Shown here one piece after another: positions 18,401 through 27,386 of a stretch of 64,000 nt of DNA; the first letter of the stretch is position 1; every line of letters begins with the position of its first letter. This DNA comes from Trebonia sp963767685 (GTDB lineage Bacteria > Actinomycetota > Actinomycetes > Streptosporangiales > Streptosporangiaceae): assembly GCA_963767685.1 (NCBI GenBank), contig CAVYEZ010000014.1:92154-156153 (forward strand), read 5' to 3'. The translations under genes and the position numbers were made by a program. The notes under the pieces are model-generated. The model was not told the origin of the DNA and made no database searches. It saw nothing but the letters and a program-made list of their open reading frames with translations.

Positions 18401-19216
18401 GTGAAAGTTGTGCTATTCTGCGGTGGCTTCGGGATGCGCATGCGGGATGGGGTGACTAACGCCCCAAAGCCAATGGCTATGATCGGCGACCGCCCCCTGC
18501 TGTGGCATGTCATGCGATACTACGCTCATTACGGGCACACTGACTTCATACTATGCCTCGGATATGGTGCCGCGGTGGTCAAGGATTTCTTCCTTACATA
18601 TGACGAGACTAGGTCCAATGACTTCGTGCTCGTCGGCGGCGGGCGGATCGAGCTCTCCAAGAAGGACATCGCTGAGTGGCGGATTACCTTCGTCGACACC
18701 GGGTTGCACGCGTCTATCGGAGAACGACTGCGCCGGGTACGTCACTACGTGGAAGGCGATGAGATGTTCCTAGCTAACTACGCTGACGTATTCACTGACG
18801 CGCCCCTCCCGGACATGATCTCCCGGTTCGCGACGACGGACGCCGCCGTGAGTCTGCTGGCAGTGCCCTTGCAGTCTTCACATCATGTGGTACGTATCGG
18901 CGAGAACGGAGTCATTAACGGAGTGACCCCGGTGCGCGACTTGATGCAGTGGGAAAACGGCGGCTACTTCATCATGCGGCCGGAAATATTCGACTACATT
19001 AGTCCGGGCGAGGATCTCGTGGAAGATGCGCTCCCGCGGCTGGTCACGCAGGGAAAGGTGATCGCCTACTCGTACAAGGGCTATTTTACGCCCGCCGATA
19101 CGGTCAAGGAGCGCGTCCACATGGAGGAAATGTATTACCAGGGCAACTGCCCATGGATGATCTGGGATCCGGAACGTTCAGGGCGCACCATCGCAAGGGA
19201 GCCAGGCGGACTATGA
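18401..19216 (+). CDS. rfbF: Glucose-1-phosphate cytidylyltransferase
   Basis: 271 residues. It should form CDP-glucose from CTP and glucose-1-phosphate. The nucleotide-binding start VKVVLFCGGFGMRMRDGVTN, the PKPM(A)MIGDRPLLWHVM segment, FILCLGYGAAVVKDFFLTYD, and GGYFIMRPEIFDYI match RfbF; the signature loop reads GGFGMR where many nucleotidyltransferases have GGxGTR. GTG 18401 is chosen because GGAGGAGGG ends nine bases upstream. Its stop overlaps the next gene's ATG by four bases (ATGA), so translation is coupled. The expected CDP-glucose 4,6-dehydratase partner is not in the window. Confidence 0.88.
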   Translation: MKVVLFCGGFGMRMRDGVTNAPKPMAMIGDRPLLWHVMRYYAHYGHTDFILCLGYGAAVVKDFFLTYDETRSNDFVLVGGGRIELSKKDIAEWRITFVDTGLHASIGERLRRVRHYVEGDEMFLANYADVFTDAPLPDMISRFATTDAAVSLLAVPLQSSHHVVRIGENGVINGVTPVRDLMQWENGGYFIMRPEIFDYISPGEDLVEDALPRLVTQGKVIAYSYKGYFTPADTVKERVHMEEMYYQGNCPWMIWDPERSGRTIAREPGGL

Positions 19217-19860
19217 TCGGCTTTCCGCTGAGGAGTGCCGGGCCAGGGCCGCTGTCCGTGCTCGCAGTTGGCGCCCATCCCGACGACGTCGAGATCGCGA
19301 CGGGCGGCACGCTGCTGACGCTGGCAGCATCTCATCCCGGCCTGCGCGTCAGGTACGTCCTGCTGACGGGTGAGCCTGACCGGCAGGTCGAGGCCCGTGC
19401 GGGCGCCAGTGCCTTCACCCAGGAAGCCCATCTGACGGTGGAATTGCACGACTTTCCCGACGGACGCCTGCCCGCCGTCTATGGGGAGGTGAAGGAGGCT
19501 CTTGAGGAGGTGGCCACGTCATGTCGACCGGACGTCATCCTTGCCCCTTCACCGCAGGACGCGCACCAAGACCATCGGGTGGTCGGCGAGCTGGTCCCAA
19601 CGGTATTCCGGGACCATGTCATCCTTAACTACGAGATCCCGAAATGGGACGGGGACCTAGCGCGCCCCAATGTCTACGTGCCGTTGGCTGAGGATGTGGC
19701 CCGACGTAAGGTCGAGTTGCTCGACAAGTGCTTTCCTTCGCAGACGGTCCGGGACTGGTGGGGCGAGGAAACCTTCCTTGGCCTCGCCCGCCTGCGCGGA
19801 ATCGAGTGCCGAGCGCGTTACGCCGAGGCCTTCACCTGCACCAAAATGATAATTTCATGA
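19213..19860 (+). CDS. PIG-L family deacetylase
   Basis: 215 residues. The zinc-binding motif AHPDDVEIATGGTLLTLA near residue 20, VLLTGEPDR, ILAPSPQDAHQDHRVVGELV and WWGEETFLGLARLRGIECRA define the LmbE/PIG-L fold, which removes N-acetyl from sugars such as GlcNAc-containing intermediates. The AHPDD Asp/His residues and the HQDH histidines are present, so the enzyme should be active. The ATG lies in an ATGA overlap with rfbF, with an AGGGAG ribosome site. The pairing with RfbF and a C-methyltransferase suggests work on an amino- or deoxysugar precursor; the exact substrate is unknown. Confidence 0.85.
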   Translation: MIGFPLRSAGPGPLSVLAVGAHPDDVEIATGGTLLTLAASHPGLRVRYVLLTGEPDRQVEARAGASAFTQEAHLTVELHDFPDGRLPAVYGEVKEALEEVATSCRPDVILAPSPQDAHQDHRVVGELVPTVFRDHVILNYEIPKWDGDLARPNVYVPLAEDVARRKVELLDKCFPSQTVRDWWGEETFLGLARLRGIECRARYAEAFTCTKMIIS

Positions 19861-19905
19861 TCCGTGGGTGACGAGCGCGCTAAGCAAGTGAATTTGGTTC
19901 TTGGC

Positions 19906-21111
19906 TCACTCTCCCTGGAGAAATTCCAGGAGCCTTGGGGCAACGACCATTGAGTCGTAAAAGCCAAAATAGCGTTTACTAGCTGCCTGTGCCGCCGTTC
20001 GACGCCCATCTTCTGAGTCGAGCATCTCAATGAGCATGTCAGTGGCAAGGGAAACGTTATCCAGCGGCCAGAATCTACCCTCAACCCCATCGTCGAATAG
20101 CTCTTGAACACCACCAATTTTCCCGGCCAGGATCGGTAGCCCGGCGGCCATCGCCTCGATGATGGCGAGCGATGATGACTCGGAGTACGAGGTGTGAACA
20201 TAGGCCCGGTAGCCGGGGAGAAAACTGCGAACATCCGCCCGGAAGCCGCGCCATCGTATCTGGTCAACGAGTCCCAGATCCTGTGCTTTCCCCTGGAGTT
20301 CGTTGATTAGCATTCCTTGGCCGAAGATGTCCAAGGTGTACCTGCGTCCGCGTCTATTCGCCTCGGCCAGAATATCGAGTAGATACGTGTGGTTCTTGAC
20401 TCGCTCGATGCTGCCAGTGGTCACAATGTCTGCCAGCGATTCTGGGCTAGGCTCAGGAACCACCGGTTCCGTGAAATTGACGATCACCGCATTGGGCACG
20501 TCCGCAGCTTCGGGCAGCCATTCGAGAACAGCCTGCCGGGCCCATTCTGACACCGACACCAGTCCGTCCACCCTCGGGATGGTCTCGCGTTCGTCTTGGC
20601 GGATCCGCTGATAGGTGCGACCTCCCCGCTTGATTGGAGTTTCCTTCCGGTCGACCCATTCGTCCGCTTGCGATGTCTTGTAATGGACCACCATCACGAC
20701 ACGCTGATGCGGGCCGCGGCGCGCACGCAAGGCAGCCCGCGCCTCCAGTGGTCCCTGCGCGTAGACAACGCAGTCATCGAGAGACGACAGTCGGCGGATC
20801 AATGCTCTATAGAGGAAAAGCTCATGGCCAAATCGATACCAGGTCACGCCGGCCGAGTTGCTCACAATGTTAAGCAAAAAACGCAGTGAGAACGCAGGAT
20901 AGGTCAGCGGCCGAGCCCATGAATATGGCGTCACCAGGAAATTCTCAACCCCGGCGGCGGCGAGATACCTGCACAGTTGCGTGACGTGGGTCTGGACGCC
21001 AGTGGCGCCGGCCTCGCGAAGGATAGTCGCTATGACGATCGGCTTCGCGGCCTGGTTCGACGCCTGCTTGCCGTCTCCAGCAAGTAGCTCTCTATCGGTG
21101 GGCTCCCTCAT
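19906..21111 (-). CDS. Glycosyltransferase, GT-B fold (family 4-like)
   Basis: 401 residues. N-terminal acceptor domain begins IVIATILREAGATGVQTHVT (around 24-43) with the usual GG(T)xxH-like loop. The C-terminal donor half has IVTTGSIERVKNHTYLLDIL, YTLDIFGQGMLINELQGKAQ, VRSFLPGYRAYVHTSYSESS with SSLAIIEAMAAGLPILAGK, the E-x7-E region of retaining GT4 enzymes. It probably adds one sugar to the lipid-linked repeat. The gene stands alone on the minus strand, convergent with the PIG-L gene and divergent from the next GT. The donor and linkage cannot be told. Confidence 0.83.
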   Translation of the reverse strand: MREPTDRELLAGDGKQASNQAAKPIVIATILREAGATGVQTHVTQLCRYLAAAGVENFLVTPYSWARPLTYPAFSLRFLLNIVSNSAGVTWYRFGHELFLYRALIRRLSSLDDCVVYAQGPLEARAALRARRGPHQRVVMVVHYKTSQADEWVDRKETPIKRGGRTYQRIRQDERETIPRVDGLVSVSEWARQAVLEWLPEAADVPNAVIVNFTEPVVPEPSPESLADIVTTGSIERVKNHTYLLDILAEANRRGRRYTLDIFGQGMLINELQGKAQDLGLVDQIRWRGFRADVRSFLPGYRAYVHTSYSESSSLAIIEAMAAGLPILAGKIGGVQELFDDGVEGRFWPLDNVSLATDMLIEMLDSEDGRRTAAQAASKRYFGFYDSMVVAPRLLEFLQGE

Positions 21112-21588
21112 ATTCTACTTGAGTAATCTCGCCCGTCGTCTGATACCAGTTCTCCGACCTAGCGATCCTTGGTTCCAAAGGCGCCTGCTGGCTGGTCATG
21201 CAAGAGACCTGGTGGCGGATCTTCCGGCGCCAGGCACTGGTCGGGCAGTCCTTCGCCGACCCGGCAGGATCGCCCGTGCCACCCGGCTAGCCACCGGCCA
21301 GCTCAACGCTCGTGCTGGCGTTCTGACGTGGGCAACGTGTCACGTTCTGTTCATGATACGGCGAAGCCTGTCAGCCGCACCGCAGGCTCCCGCGAGGTCA
21401 GCGTCCGGGGCCTGACAACCGGTGACCCCGCCGCCCCATGGCCGGGATGCTGAACGTTTCCGCTTGCGATCGCGGCAGGATCTACGAGAAAACGGTATCA
21501 AGAGAGTAGGTCCGGCTCTCACTTCAGGTGACAAGGTCCGCTTGTGCCACGAACAGCCGTGTGCATGCCCAGGAACGGAGGTTCCGAT
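21112..21588. other. Intergenic region with a degenerate dispersed repeat
   Basis: No gene is supported. Bases 21182-21320 match 56821-56960 over about 140 bases with scattered substitutions and small indels (see the repeat entries). The rest is unremarkable; the ribosome site of the next gene (GGAGG at 21577-21581) lies at the right end. Confidence 0.5.
21182..21320 (+). repeat. Dispersed degenerate repeat, copy 1
   Basis: The segment from CGCCTGCTGGCTGG to CAACGCTCGTGCTGG aligns with copy 2 at 56821-56960. Shared reading on the plus strand gives blocks LVADLP and VLRRP followed by a QLNARA block after an indel. It is probably a relic of the same unknown gene or element inserted at both places. 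Confidence 0.55.
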
Positions 21589-22524
21589 GTGAGCAGTCGG
21601 CCTCGGCTGACGATTGGACTCCCCGTGTACAACGGCGAGAATTACCTCGCCGAGTCGATCGAGTCGCTGCTCGGGCAGACCTACGAGGACTTCGAGCTCG
21701 TCATCTCCGACAATGCGTCAACCGACGGTACCTCTGACATTTGCGAGACGTTCAGGAAGCGCGACAGCCGAATTCGCTACTTCCGGCAGGAGCGGAACAT
21801 CGGATTGTCGCCAAACCATAATTTCACGGTAGCCAGGGCCAGGGGTGAACTGTTCAAGTGGGCCTCACATGACGACCTTTACGGTCGGGATCTCCTGAAG
21901 CTATGCGTGGGGGCGCTCGATAAGTATCCGGATGTCGTGCTCGCGCACTCATGGACCGCCCGGATTGACGGTGCCAGCAAGGTAGTGAAGGCCGAGGAAT
22001 ACCCACTCGACACCGCGTCTCCGGCGGCACCAGCCAGGTTCCGCAGTACATTGTTCGGTAACGGCGGCGACGATGATGGTGGCGTCATAAGGGGCGAGGT
22101 CCTGCGCCGCATCGCGCCCTACGGGAGCTACTATCACGCGGATCGCACGGCCATCTCGGAACTAGTGCTGTATGGCAGGTTCTACCAAGTCCCACAATGG
22201 CTATTTTTCCGCCGCGACCATGCCGAGCGGGCGGAATGGAAGTTCACTGATGCACGCTCCTGGTGTACTAACTTGGATCCTAAACGCGCTAAGGCGTTTC
22301 GCAATCCACTCATTCGCCTGTACGCGGAGTATGTGTGGGGCTACGTGGGGGCTATACATCGCGCGCCGCTGACTACAACCGAACGGCGCGCTTGCTACGG
22401 GCACGTGCTGGATTGGCTGGTTAACCGGCTAGCACGCGGCGACGTTGGCGAACCGCCGGTGGAGGTAGCCGCGGAAATCGACATAGAATCTCTCGTGGCA
22501 GGCAGGGGAAGTGATCGGAAATGA
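21589..22524 (+). CDS. Family 2 glycosyltransferase (GT-A)
   Basis: 311 residues. It has the GT2 start LTIGLPVYNGENYLAESIES, the nucleotide segment DNASTDGTSDICETFRKRD, NIGLSPNHNFTVARARGELF and KWASHDDLYG with the DD metal-binding pair, followed by a variable C-terminal acceptor region. GTG 21589 is preferred because GGAGG lies seven bases upstream; the earlier GTG at 21544 lacks this. It probably transfers one sugar in the lipid-linked repeat. Its stop overlaps the pyruvyl transferase ATG (ATGA), and that gene overlaps the aminotransferase in the same way, so the three are one translationally coupled unit. Confidence 0.86.
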   Translation: MSSRPRLTIGLPVYNGENYLAESIESLLGQTYEDFELVISDNASTDGTSDICETFRKRDSRIRYFRQERNIGLSPNHNFTVARARGELFKWASHDDLYGRDLLKLCVGALDKYPDVVLAHSWTARIDGASKVVKAEEYPLDTASPAAPARFRSTLFGNGGDDDGGVIRGEVLRRIAPYGSYYHADRTAISELVLYGRFYQVPQWLFFRRDHAERAEWKFTDARSWCTNLDPKRAKAFRNPLIRLYAEYVWGYVGAIHRAPLTTTERRACYGHVLDWLVNRLARGDVGEPPVEVAAEIDIESLVAGRGSDRK

Positions 22525-23792
22525 CTGGGCGACAAAATCGCGTGACCCAGCGGATCGGTGTCTTCGGTCTTTTGGGGACCGGGAACTCTGGCAATGAGGC
22601 ATCGCTGGAGTCAATGCTTAGCTACCTGCGGGCTAGTCACCCAGAGGCTGTCATTGATGCCATGTCCGCGGGGTTCGAGCAACCGCCGGTCAAGCATGGC
22701 ATCGCCACCACCCCGTTGAAATGGTATGAATACCATGAAAACGCGCCACGACCGGTCCGGCCCCTCTTGAGGATACTCGGGAAAGCTATCGATCCGCTCC
22801 GTATATTCCTTTGGGTGCGCGCTCACGACTCTGTCATCGTGCCGGGAATGGGCGTCCTTGAGGACACCACGCCGGTGCGGGCATATGGGTTTCCACTTGC
22901 CTTGTTCCTGCTCGCCGCGGCCGGACGCGTGTGCCGGGTAAAGGTGGCACTAGTAAGTGTCGGCGCGAGCATTGTAAGGAAGCGGGCAACTCGCTTCCTG
23001 TTCAGCCGTTGCGCCAGTATGGCTACATACCGATCCTATCGCGATGACTACTCAATGCAAGCCGTGCGCCAGGCCGGCGTCGACACCTCGGGAGATCGCG
23101 TCTACCCCGACTTGGCCTTTAGCCTGCCTACCCCACCTTTCGATCCCGGCAACCAGTCGCTAGTGGGCGTAGGCATAATGGATTACAACGGTGGCAGCAA
23201 CGACCGCGCCAGGGCTACCGACTTGCACTCGTCTTACTTCGACAAGATGACAGCTTTCGTCCGCTGGCTGCTTGCAAACGGTTATGATGTGCGGTTCTTC
23301 GGCGGCGATGACCTGTGGGACTATGCGATTGCCGATAAGATCACCGATCATATCCGCCGGCAATGCCCCGACATTGATGTGACGGCCCGGGTAACGGCAG
23401 ATCCGTTCGGCTCCTACGCGGAGTTGCTAACCGAAATGAACCGTGTCGGTACGATGGTTGCCACGCGCTATCACAACGTGCTTGGCGCGCTCAAGCTAAG
23501 CAAGCCGACGATTGCAGTCGGTTACGCACACAAGTTTGTGCCGCTGATGGAGAGCATGGGGCTGGCAGAGTTCACGCAGTTCGCCGACAACTTCGACGTT
23601 GATCTACTTATCAGGCAATTCGAAGCCATCCAGCGCCGTCGAGCCGAGCTCGTTCCTGAACTGCAGCGGCGAAACGCCGCCAAGGCGGAAAGCCTGGCCG
23701 AGCAGTTCGCAGCCCTTTCCGATCTGCTCTTCGATGACGTGCGGCCAGGTAAGGTATCAGCGGCGGCCGCTGAACGATCAGCTACACGATGA
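22521..23792 (+). CDS. Polysaccharide pyruvyl transferase family protein
   Basis: 423 residues. The start GVFGLLGTGNSGNEASLESM, SVIVPGMGVLEDTTPV, KVALVSVGAS, VYPDLAFSLP, DVRFFGGDDLWDYAIADKIT and the C-terminal VATRYHNVLGALKLSKPTIA follow the CsaB/WcaK/AmsJ pattern, a GT-B-like fold that adds pyruvyl ketals from phosphoenolpyruvate to sugars. The RYHN histidine motif near the end is intact. Its acceptor would be a sugar of the repeat unit built here; pyruvate ketals give the polymer negative charge and can anchor SLH-type proteins. It overlaps both neighbours by four bases. Confidence 0.85.
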   Translation: MTGRQNRVTQRIGVFGLLGTGNSGNEASLESMLSYLRASHPEAVIDAMSAGFEQPPVKHGIATTPLKWYEYHENAPRPVRPLLRILGKAIDPLRIFLWVRAHDSVIVPGMGVLEDTTPVRAYGFPLALFLLAAAGRVCRVKVALVSVGASIVRKRATRFLFSRCASMATYRSYRDDYSMQAVRQAGVDTSGDRVYPDLAFSLPTPPFDPGNQSLVGVGIMDYNGGSNDRARATDLHSSYFDKMTAFVRWLLANGYDVRFFGGDDLWDYAIADKITDHIRRQCPDIDVTARVTADPFGSYAELLTEMNRVGTMVATRYHNVLGALKLSKPTIAVGYAHKFVPLMESMGLAEFTQFADNFDVDLLIRQFEAIQRRRAELVPELQRRNAAKAESLAEQFAALSDLLFDDVRPGKVSAAAAERSATR

Positions 23793-25099
23793 GAGACTTT
23801 GAGAAGTCCCAAGCGCATGTGACGGCGGCCCATAGCGTGATCCCTGGCGGGTCACATACTTACGCAAAGGGCGATGACCAGTACCCGGCAGGGATGGCGC
23901 CGGTCATTGAGCGCGGCTTCGGCTGCCGCGTGTGGGACATCGATGGCAACGAGTACATTGAATTCGGCAGCGGGCTGCGGGCCAACCTGCTCGGCCACGG
24001 ACATGAGCCGGTGCTGCGGGCGGCCCGGGATGCCATGGCTGTCGGGCTCAACTTTGTCCGGCCGCACCGGATAGAACTCGAAGCGGCACACCGGCTCCTG
24101 GAACTTATTCCTAGTGCGGAGATGGTGAAGTTCGGGCTCAACGGTTCGGATGCGACGACGGCGGCCGTCCGCCTGGCGCGCGCTTACACCGGCCGGGACA
24201 AGGTTGCAGTGTGCTGTGACCACCCGTTCTTCTCTACCGATGACTGGTTCATCGGCACTACCGCGATGTCCGCCGGCATCCCGGATGCGATCAAGCATCT
24301 TTCGGTTGGGTTCGCTTACAACGACCTGGACGATCTCGCTCATGTCATCGCCGCCCATCCCGGTGAGATAGCCGCGGTAGTGCTGGAGGCCGAGACGGTG
24401 CAGGCACCCGCGCCTGGTTACTTCGCTGCGCTGCGCAGGATGTGCGATACGCACGGAATCCTCATCATTCTCGATGAGATGATCACGGGATTCCGGTGGC
24501 ACGCGCGCGGCGCCCAGTTTGTCTACGGGATAGACCCCGACCTGACGACCTTCGGCAAAGGCCTTGCGAACGGGTTCCCAGTTTCCGCGCTGACGGGCCG
24601 CCGGGACGTTATGCGGCTGGGCGGCTTCGCCGACGATGCGGATCGGGTCTTCCTCCTGTCACAGACCGCCGGCGGGCAACCGTGGACCCTGGCGGCCATG
24701 ATGGCGGCCATTGACATCTACGACCGTGAGCAGACGGCGGCACAGCTGGCCGAAATCGGCGCGAGCCTCCGGCGTGGCGTCGAGCAGGTAGTCGCCGCGG
24801 CTGGGTTGAGCGACTTCTTCCAGTTGCGCGGCCGGGACTGCAACCTCGTCTATGTCGCCCGCGACGCCTCAGGGAATCCCAGCCAGGACTTCCGCACGCT
24901 CGTCCTGCAGGAGTTTCTTGACCACGGGATCTTGGCGCCGTCCTTTGTGGTGAATGCCGCCCACGACTCAACTGCGATCAAACAGACTGTTGAGGTCGTC
25001 GCCGAGCTGATGCCGGTGTACCGGCGCGGCCTGGAGCACGGCGTGGATCAGGTTCTTCGTGGTCGGCCTGTCCGCCCCGCGATCCGGGTGCGCGGCTAG
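23789..25099 (+). CDS. Class III PLP aminotransferase, glutamate-1-semialdehyde aminomutase-like
   Basis: 436 residues. N-terminal GGSHTYAKGDDQYPAGMAPV, WDIDGNEYIEFGSGLRANLL, then NGSDATTAAVRLARAYTGRD (phosphate binding), LIILDEMITGFRW with the Asp that pairs with the pyridine nitrogen, and TTFGKGLANGFPVSAL with the PLP lysine. The family includes HemL and many sugar/amino-acid aminotransferases in glycan loci. Placement directly after a GT and a pyruvyl transferase (ATGA overlap) argues for a biosynthetic role in this pathway rather than heme synthesis. The substrate is unknown; it may make a keto- or amino-acid substituent. Confidence 0.85.
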   Translation: MRDFEKSQAHVTAAHSVIPGGSHTYAKGDDQYPAGMAPVIERGFGCRVWDIDGNEYIEFGSGLRANLLGHGHEPVLRAARDAMAVGLNFVRPHRIELEAAHRLLELIPSAEMVKFGLNGSDATTAAVRLARAYTGRDKVAVCCDHPFFSTDDWFIGTTAMSAGIPDAIKHLSVGFAYNDLDDLAHVIAAHPGEIAAVVLEAETVQAPAPGYFAALRRMCDTHGILIILDEMITGFRWHARGAQFVYGIDPDLTTFGKGLANGFPVSALTGRRDVMRLGGFADDADRVFLLSQTAGGQPWTLAAMMAAIDIYDREQTAAQLAEIGASLRRGVEQVVAAAGLSDFFQLRGRDCNLVYVARDASGNPSQDFRTLVLQEFLDHGILAPSFVVNAAHDSTAIKQTVEVVAELMPVYRRGLEHGVDQVLRGRPVRPAIRVRG

Positions 25100-25113
25100 C
25101 GCATGTGCGGCGG

Positions 25114-26367
25114 TCACATTATCGGTTCAGGCTGAACTCCAGGCGGGTCTGCCGCTTGGACCCGGAGCAGCGACGCCGCTATAACAAGTTCCATAAGGTA
25201 CATCGAGGGAGCGGAGAAGGCATCCTCGGTAAATGAGGCCAACAGGCAATAGACGACCAGGAAGAGGATGACTGCCCGCTGCAGGCCAGGTGGCTGAAAG
25301 AAGGCCGCGATAAGCAGGAAGGCAATCATCAAAGCGCATACGCAGACGCCAACGAGTCCTTCTTGTTGGTAGGAGGACAGCCAGTTACTGTCGATGGGCA
25401 AGCCGTCGATACTCGCGTTAGAGAGACCGAATCCGAAGATCTCCTGGAATAGATTGCGCGGCTCGTCGAGCACAAGTGCCCAGAAGTTGGTCCGGCCGGT
25501 CAGTGTGGTGAGATCTTCGGTGGCTTGACCGCGAGCTAGCCAAGTGGTTATAAGGCCAGTAACGGTAACGGTAGCCACCGATGCGAAGAGCGCGATCCAT
25601 CCGAAGAACCGCCGGACCCGGTGGTTGACCACGAAAAGGCTCATTCCAGAGACGAGGATGCCTGCCCCTAGGCCGAGTAGGGCGGTCCGTGTATGCGTGA
25701 GGATAAGGATCACCAGGCAGAACGTGACGCCCGCAATAGCAGCACGTCCGGAAACGCGGTGGCCAACCCAGAGCAGGATCGTCAACCCGGCCGCCACGGC
25801 CGCGTACTGAGCGACCTGAGTAGGCGGCATCGACCAGATGATTCCGGAGAGCCGGTTATCGAAGGAGAAGGCCTTACCCGGACGGATGCACATGCCGACG
25901 GCCACGGAGATGACCAGTGTATAGAGCACGCGAAAATGCCAGCGGAAGAGCATCATGTCGCGGCGGCCCCACCAAGGGGTCAACAGCCAGAGCGCAACTA
26001 CAAACTCGACGAATCGGAATGTTCGGTAGTAGGTCCCCAGTGGATTTGGTTGCGTCGCAGATATAATCCCGTCGATGGCGAGCAACCCGACTAGGCAAAG
26101 GAAAATATTTGGGCGTAGCTTCAACTTGGGGTTTACGGTTAGTAGCAGCAAAAGTGCAAGTGGTAGCGCGCCATTTGGCAGCAGCTTCCCTACCTTCGAC
26201 GGAAGCGAGATGAATTCTTGACCGGGCGAGTAGGTCAGGGTGTTGAAGATCAGCAACGCGTATGCGGTTTTGACCCGGCGCCTTATCGAGCGTTCCTTCG
26301 CTGCGAGGGGGTCGACTCGCAGAGCTCCCGAGTAGCGGTGCGGGCTTGCGACGGACATGCTGATCAC
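25114..26367 (-). CDS. Wzy-like polysaccharide polymerase / O-antigen ligase family membrane protein
   Basis: 417 residues with about ten hydrophobic segments, e.g. LPLALLLLLTV, IFLCLVGLLAIDGIIS, FVEFVVALWLLTPWW, and a large periplasm-side loop (ATEDLTTLTGRTNFWALVL to PIDSNWLSSYQQEG) before the last helices. The TGR and NxxL pattern in that loop matches the Wzy_C/WaaL superfamily. It should join repeat units on the outer membrane face. It is convergent with the aminotransferase, and the heptose kinase gene ends 28 bases upstream of its start on the same strand, so it may be the last gene of the 33.2-25.1 kb minus-strand operon. Confidence 0.8.
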   Translation of the reverse strand: MISMSVASPHRYSGALRVDPLAAKERSIRRRVKTAYALLIFNTLTYSPGQEFISLPSKVGKLLPNGALPLALLLLLTVNPKLKLRPNIFLCLVGLLAIDGIISATQPNPLGTYYRTFRFVEFVVALWLLTPWWGRRDMMLFRWHFRVLYTLVISVAVGMCIRPGKAFSFDNRLSGIIWSMPPTQVAQYAAVAAGLTILLWVGHRVSGRAAIAGVTFCLVILILTHTRTALLGLGAGILVSGMSLFVVNHRVRRFFGWIALFASVATVTVTGLITTWLARGQATEDLTTLTGRTNFWALVLDEPRNLFQEIFGFGLSNASIDGLPIDSNWLSSYQQEGLVGVCVCALMIAFLLIAAFFQPPGLQRAVILFLVVYCLLASFTEDAFSAPSMYLMELVIAASLLRVQAADPPGVQPEPIM

Positions 26368-26395
26368 TTGTTACCTCGCATCTGCAGCCATTGCA

Positions 26396-27386
26396 TCAGG
26401 ACCAGATGTCACGCGCGATGTTGAGTACGACGCGTGTCCCAAGATGGTCAAGTTTAACCGGCAGTTCCGTCATGTGGTCTAGGGCGAGCCGCACCTGTCG
26501 CTGGTGTTCGACCGGGCACAGGACCAGCATGAAGCCGCCGCCGCCCGCACCGCTGATCTTGGCACCCGTAGCGCCTGCGTCCAGCGCCAGGCTGACTGCC
26601 GTTTCGATCTGCCGTTGGAGACTCCGCTGGCCAGCTTCGTTTGGCCTCCCAGCTTTCCCGGACCGCCGGCCCGATGCCGTCCACGTTGCCGTCGCGAAGT
26701 TGCTCGACCGCCAGGTCGGCTAGGCGGCACAGCCGGTCAAGGTGCGGGCGGGTGGACGTGACTTTGGCACTTTGCTCGGCCAGGATGGTATTCGCGTTCC
26801 GGGTTACCCCGGTGTAGAACAGCATGATCTGGCGCTGTAGGGCACGGCGGGCTGCCGCGATCGAGCGCGATCTCGTCTGCGCGACTTCTTCGCCGGGGCC
26901 GAAGCTGAGGTCCCGGATACCGCCCAAGGGCCGCGATGTACTGGTCTTGCTTGCCGATCGGCTTCCCGCATCGCTCGATCTCGATCTCGCAGGCCCGTTC
27001 GGCCAGCTCCCGCGCGGATACCTGCCGGCCGCGGTAGGCGTACAGCGCGTTGAGCAGCCCGACCGTCACTGTTGAGGAAGAGCCGAGTCCCGAGCCCGCC
27101 GAGGGGATATCCGCGAGCGTCGTGATCTCGACTCCGCTGGTTACTCCGGTCATCAGCATGGCCTCCCGGACGAGCTCATGCTCGAGGTCTTCGACCTTGG
27201 GAGACGATCTCCTTCTTCGAGTAGTTCACGTAGATGTCATCATCGAACCGCTGCTTGACGATGACGTATATGTACTTGTCGATGGCGCAGTTGAGGACCC
27301 GGCCGCCGTTCTCGCGGTAGTAGTCGGGCAAGGTCTGTGCCGCCGCCGAGCAAGCCGATCCTTAGCGGCGTCTGCGTGATGATCAT
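26396..27386 (-). pseudogene. hddA: D-glycero-D-manno-heptose 7-phosphate kinase (GHMP family), frameshifted
   Basis: The start MIITQTPLRIGLLGGGTDL is characteristic of the HddA/LmbP GHMP kinases. Further pieces in other frames are CAIDKYIYVIVKQRFDDDIY, VEITTLADIPSAGSGLGSSS (ATP-binding loop), ERCGKPIGKQDQYIAALGG, MLFYTGVTRNANTILAEQ and GAKISGAGGGGFMLVLCPVE, ending VLNIARDIWS. Together they cover the whole family length of about 325 residues, so only small indels separate them. It would phosphorylate heptose-7-phosphate at C1. It starts in an ATGA overlap with the nucleotidyltransferase gene. All key motifs survive, so sequence error is a real alternative to decay. Confidence 0.82.
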
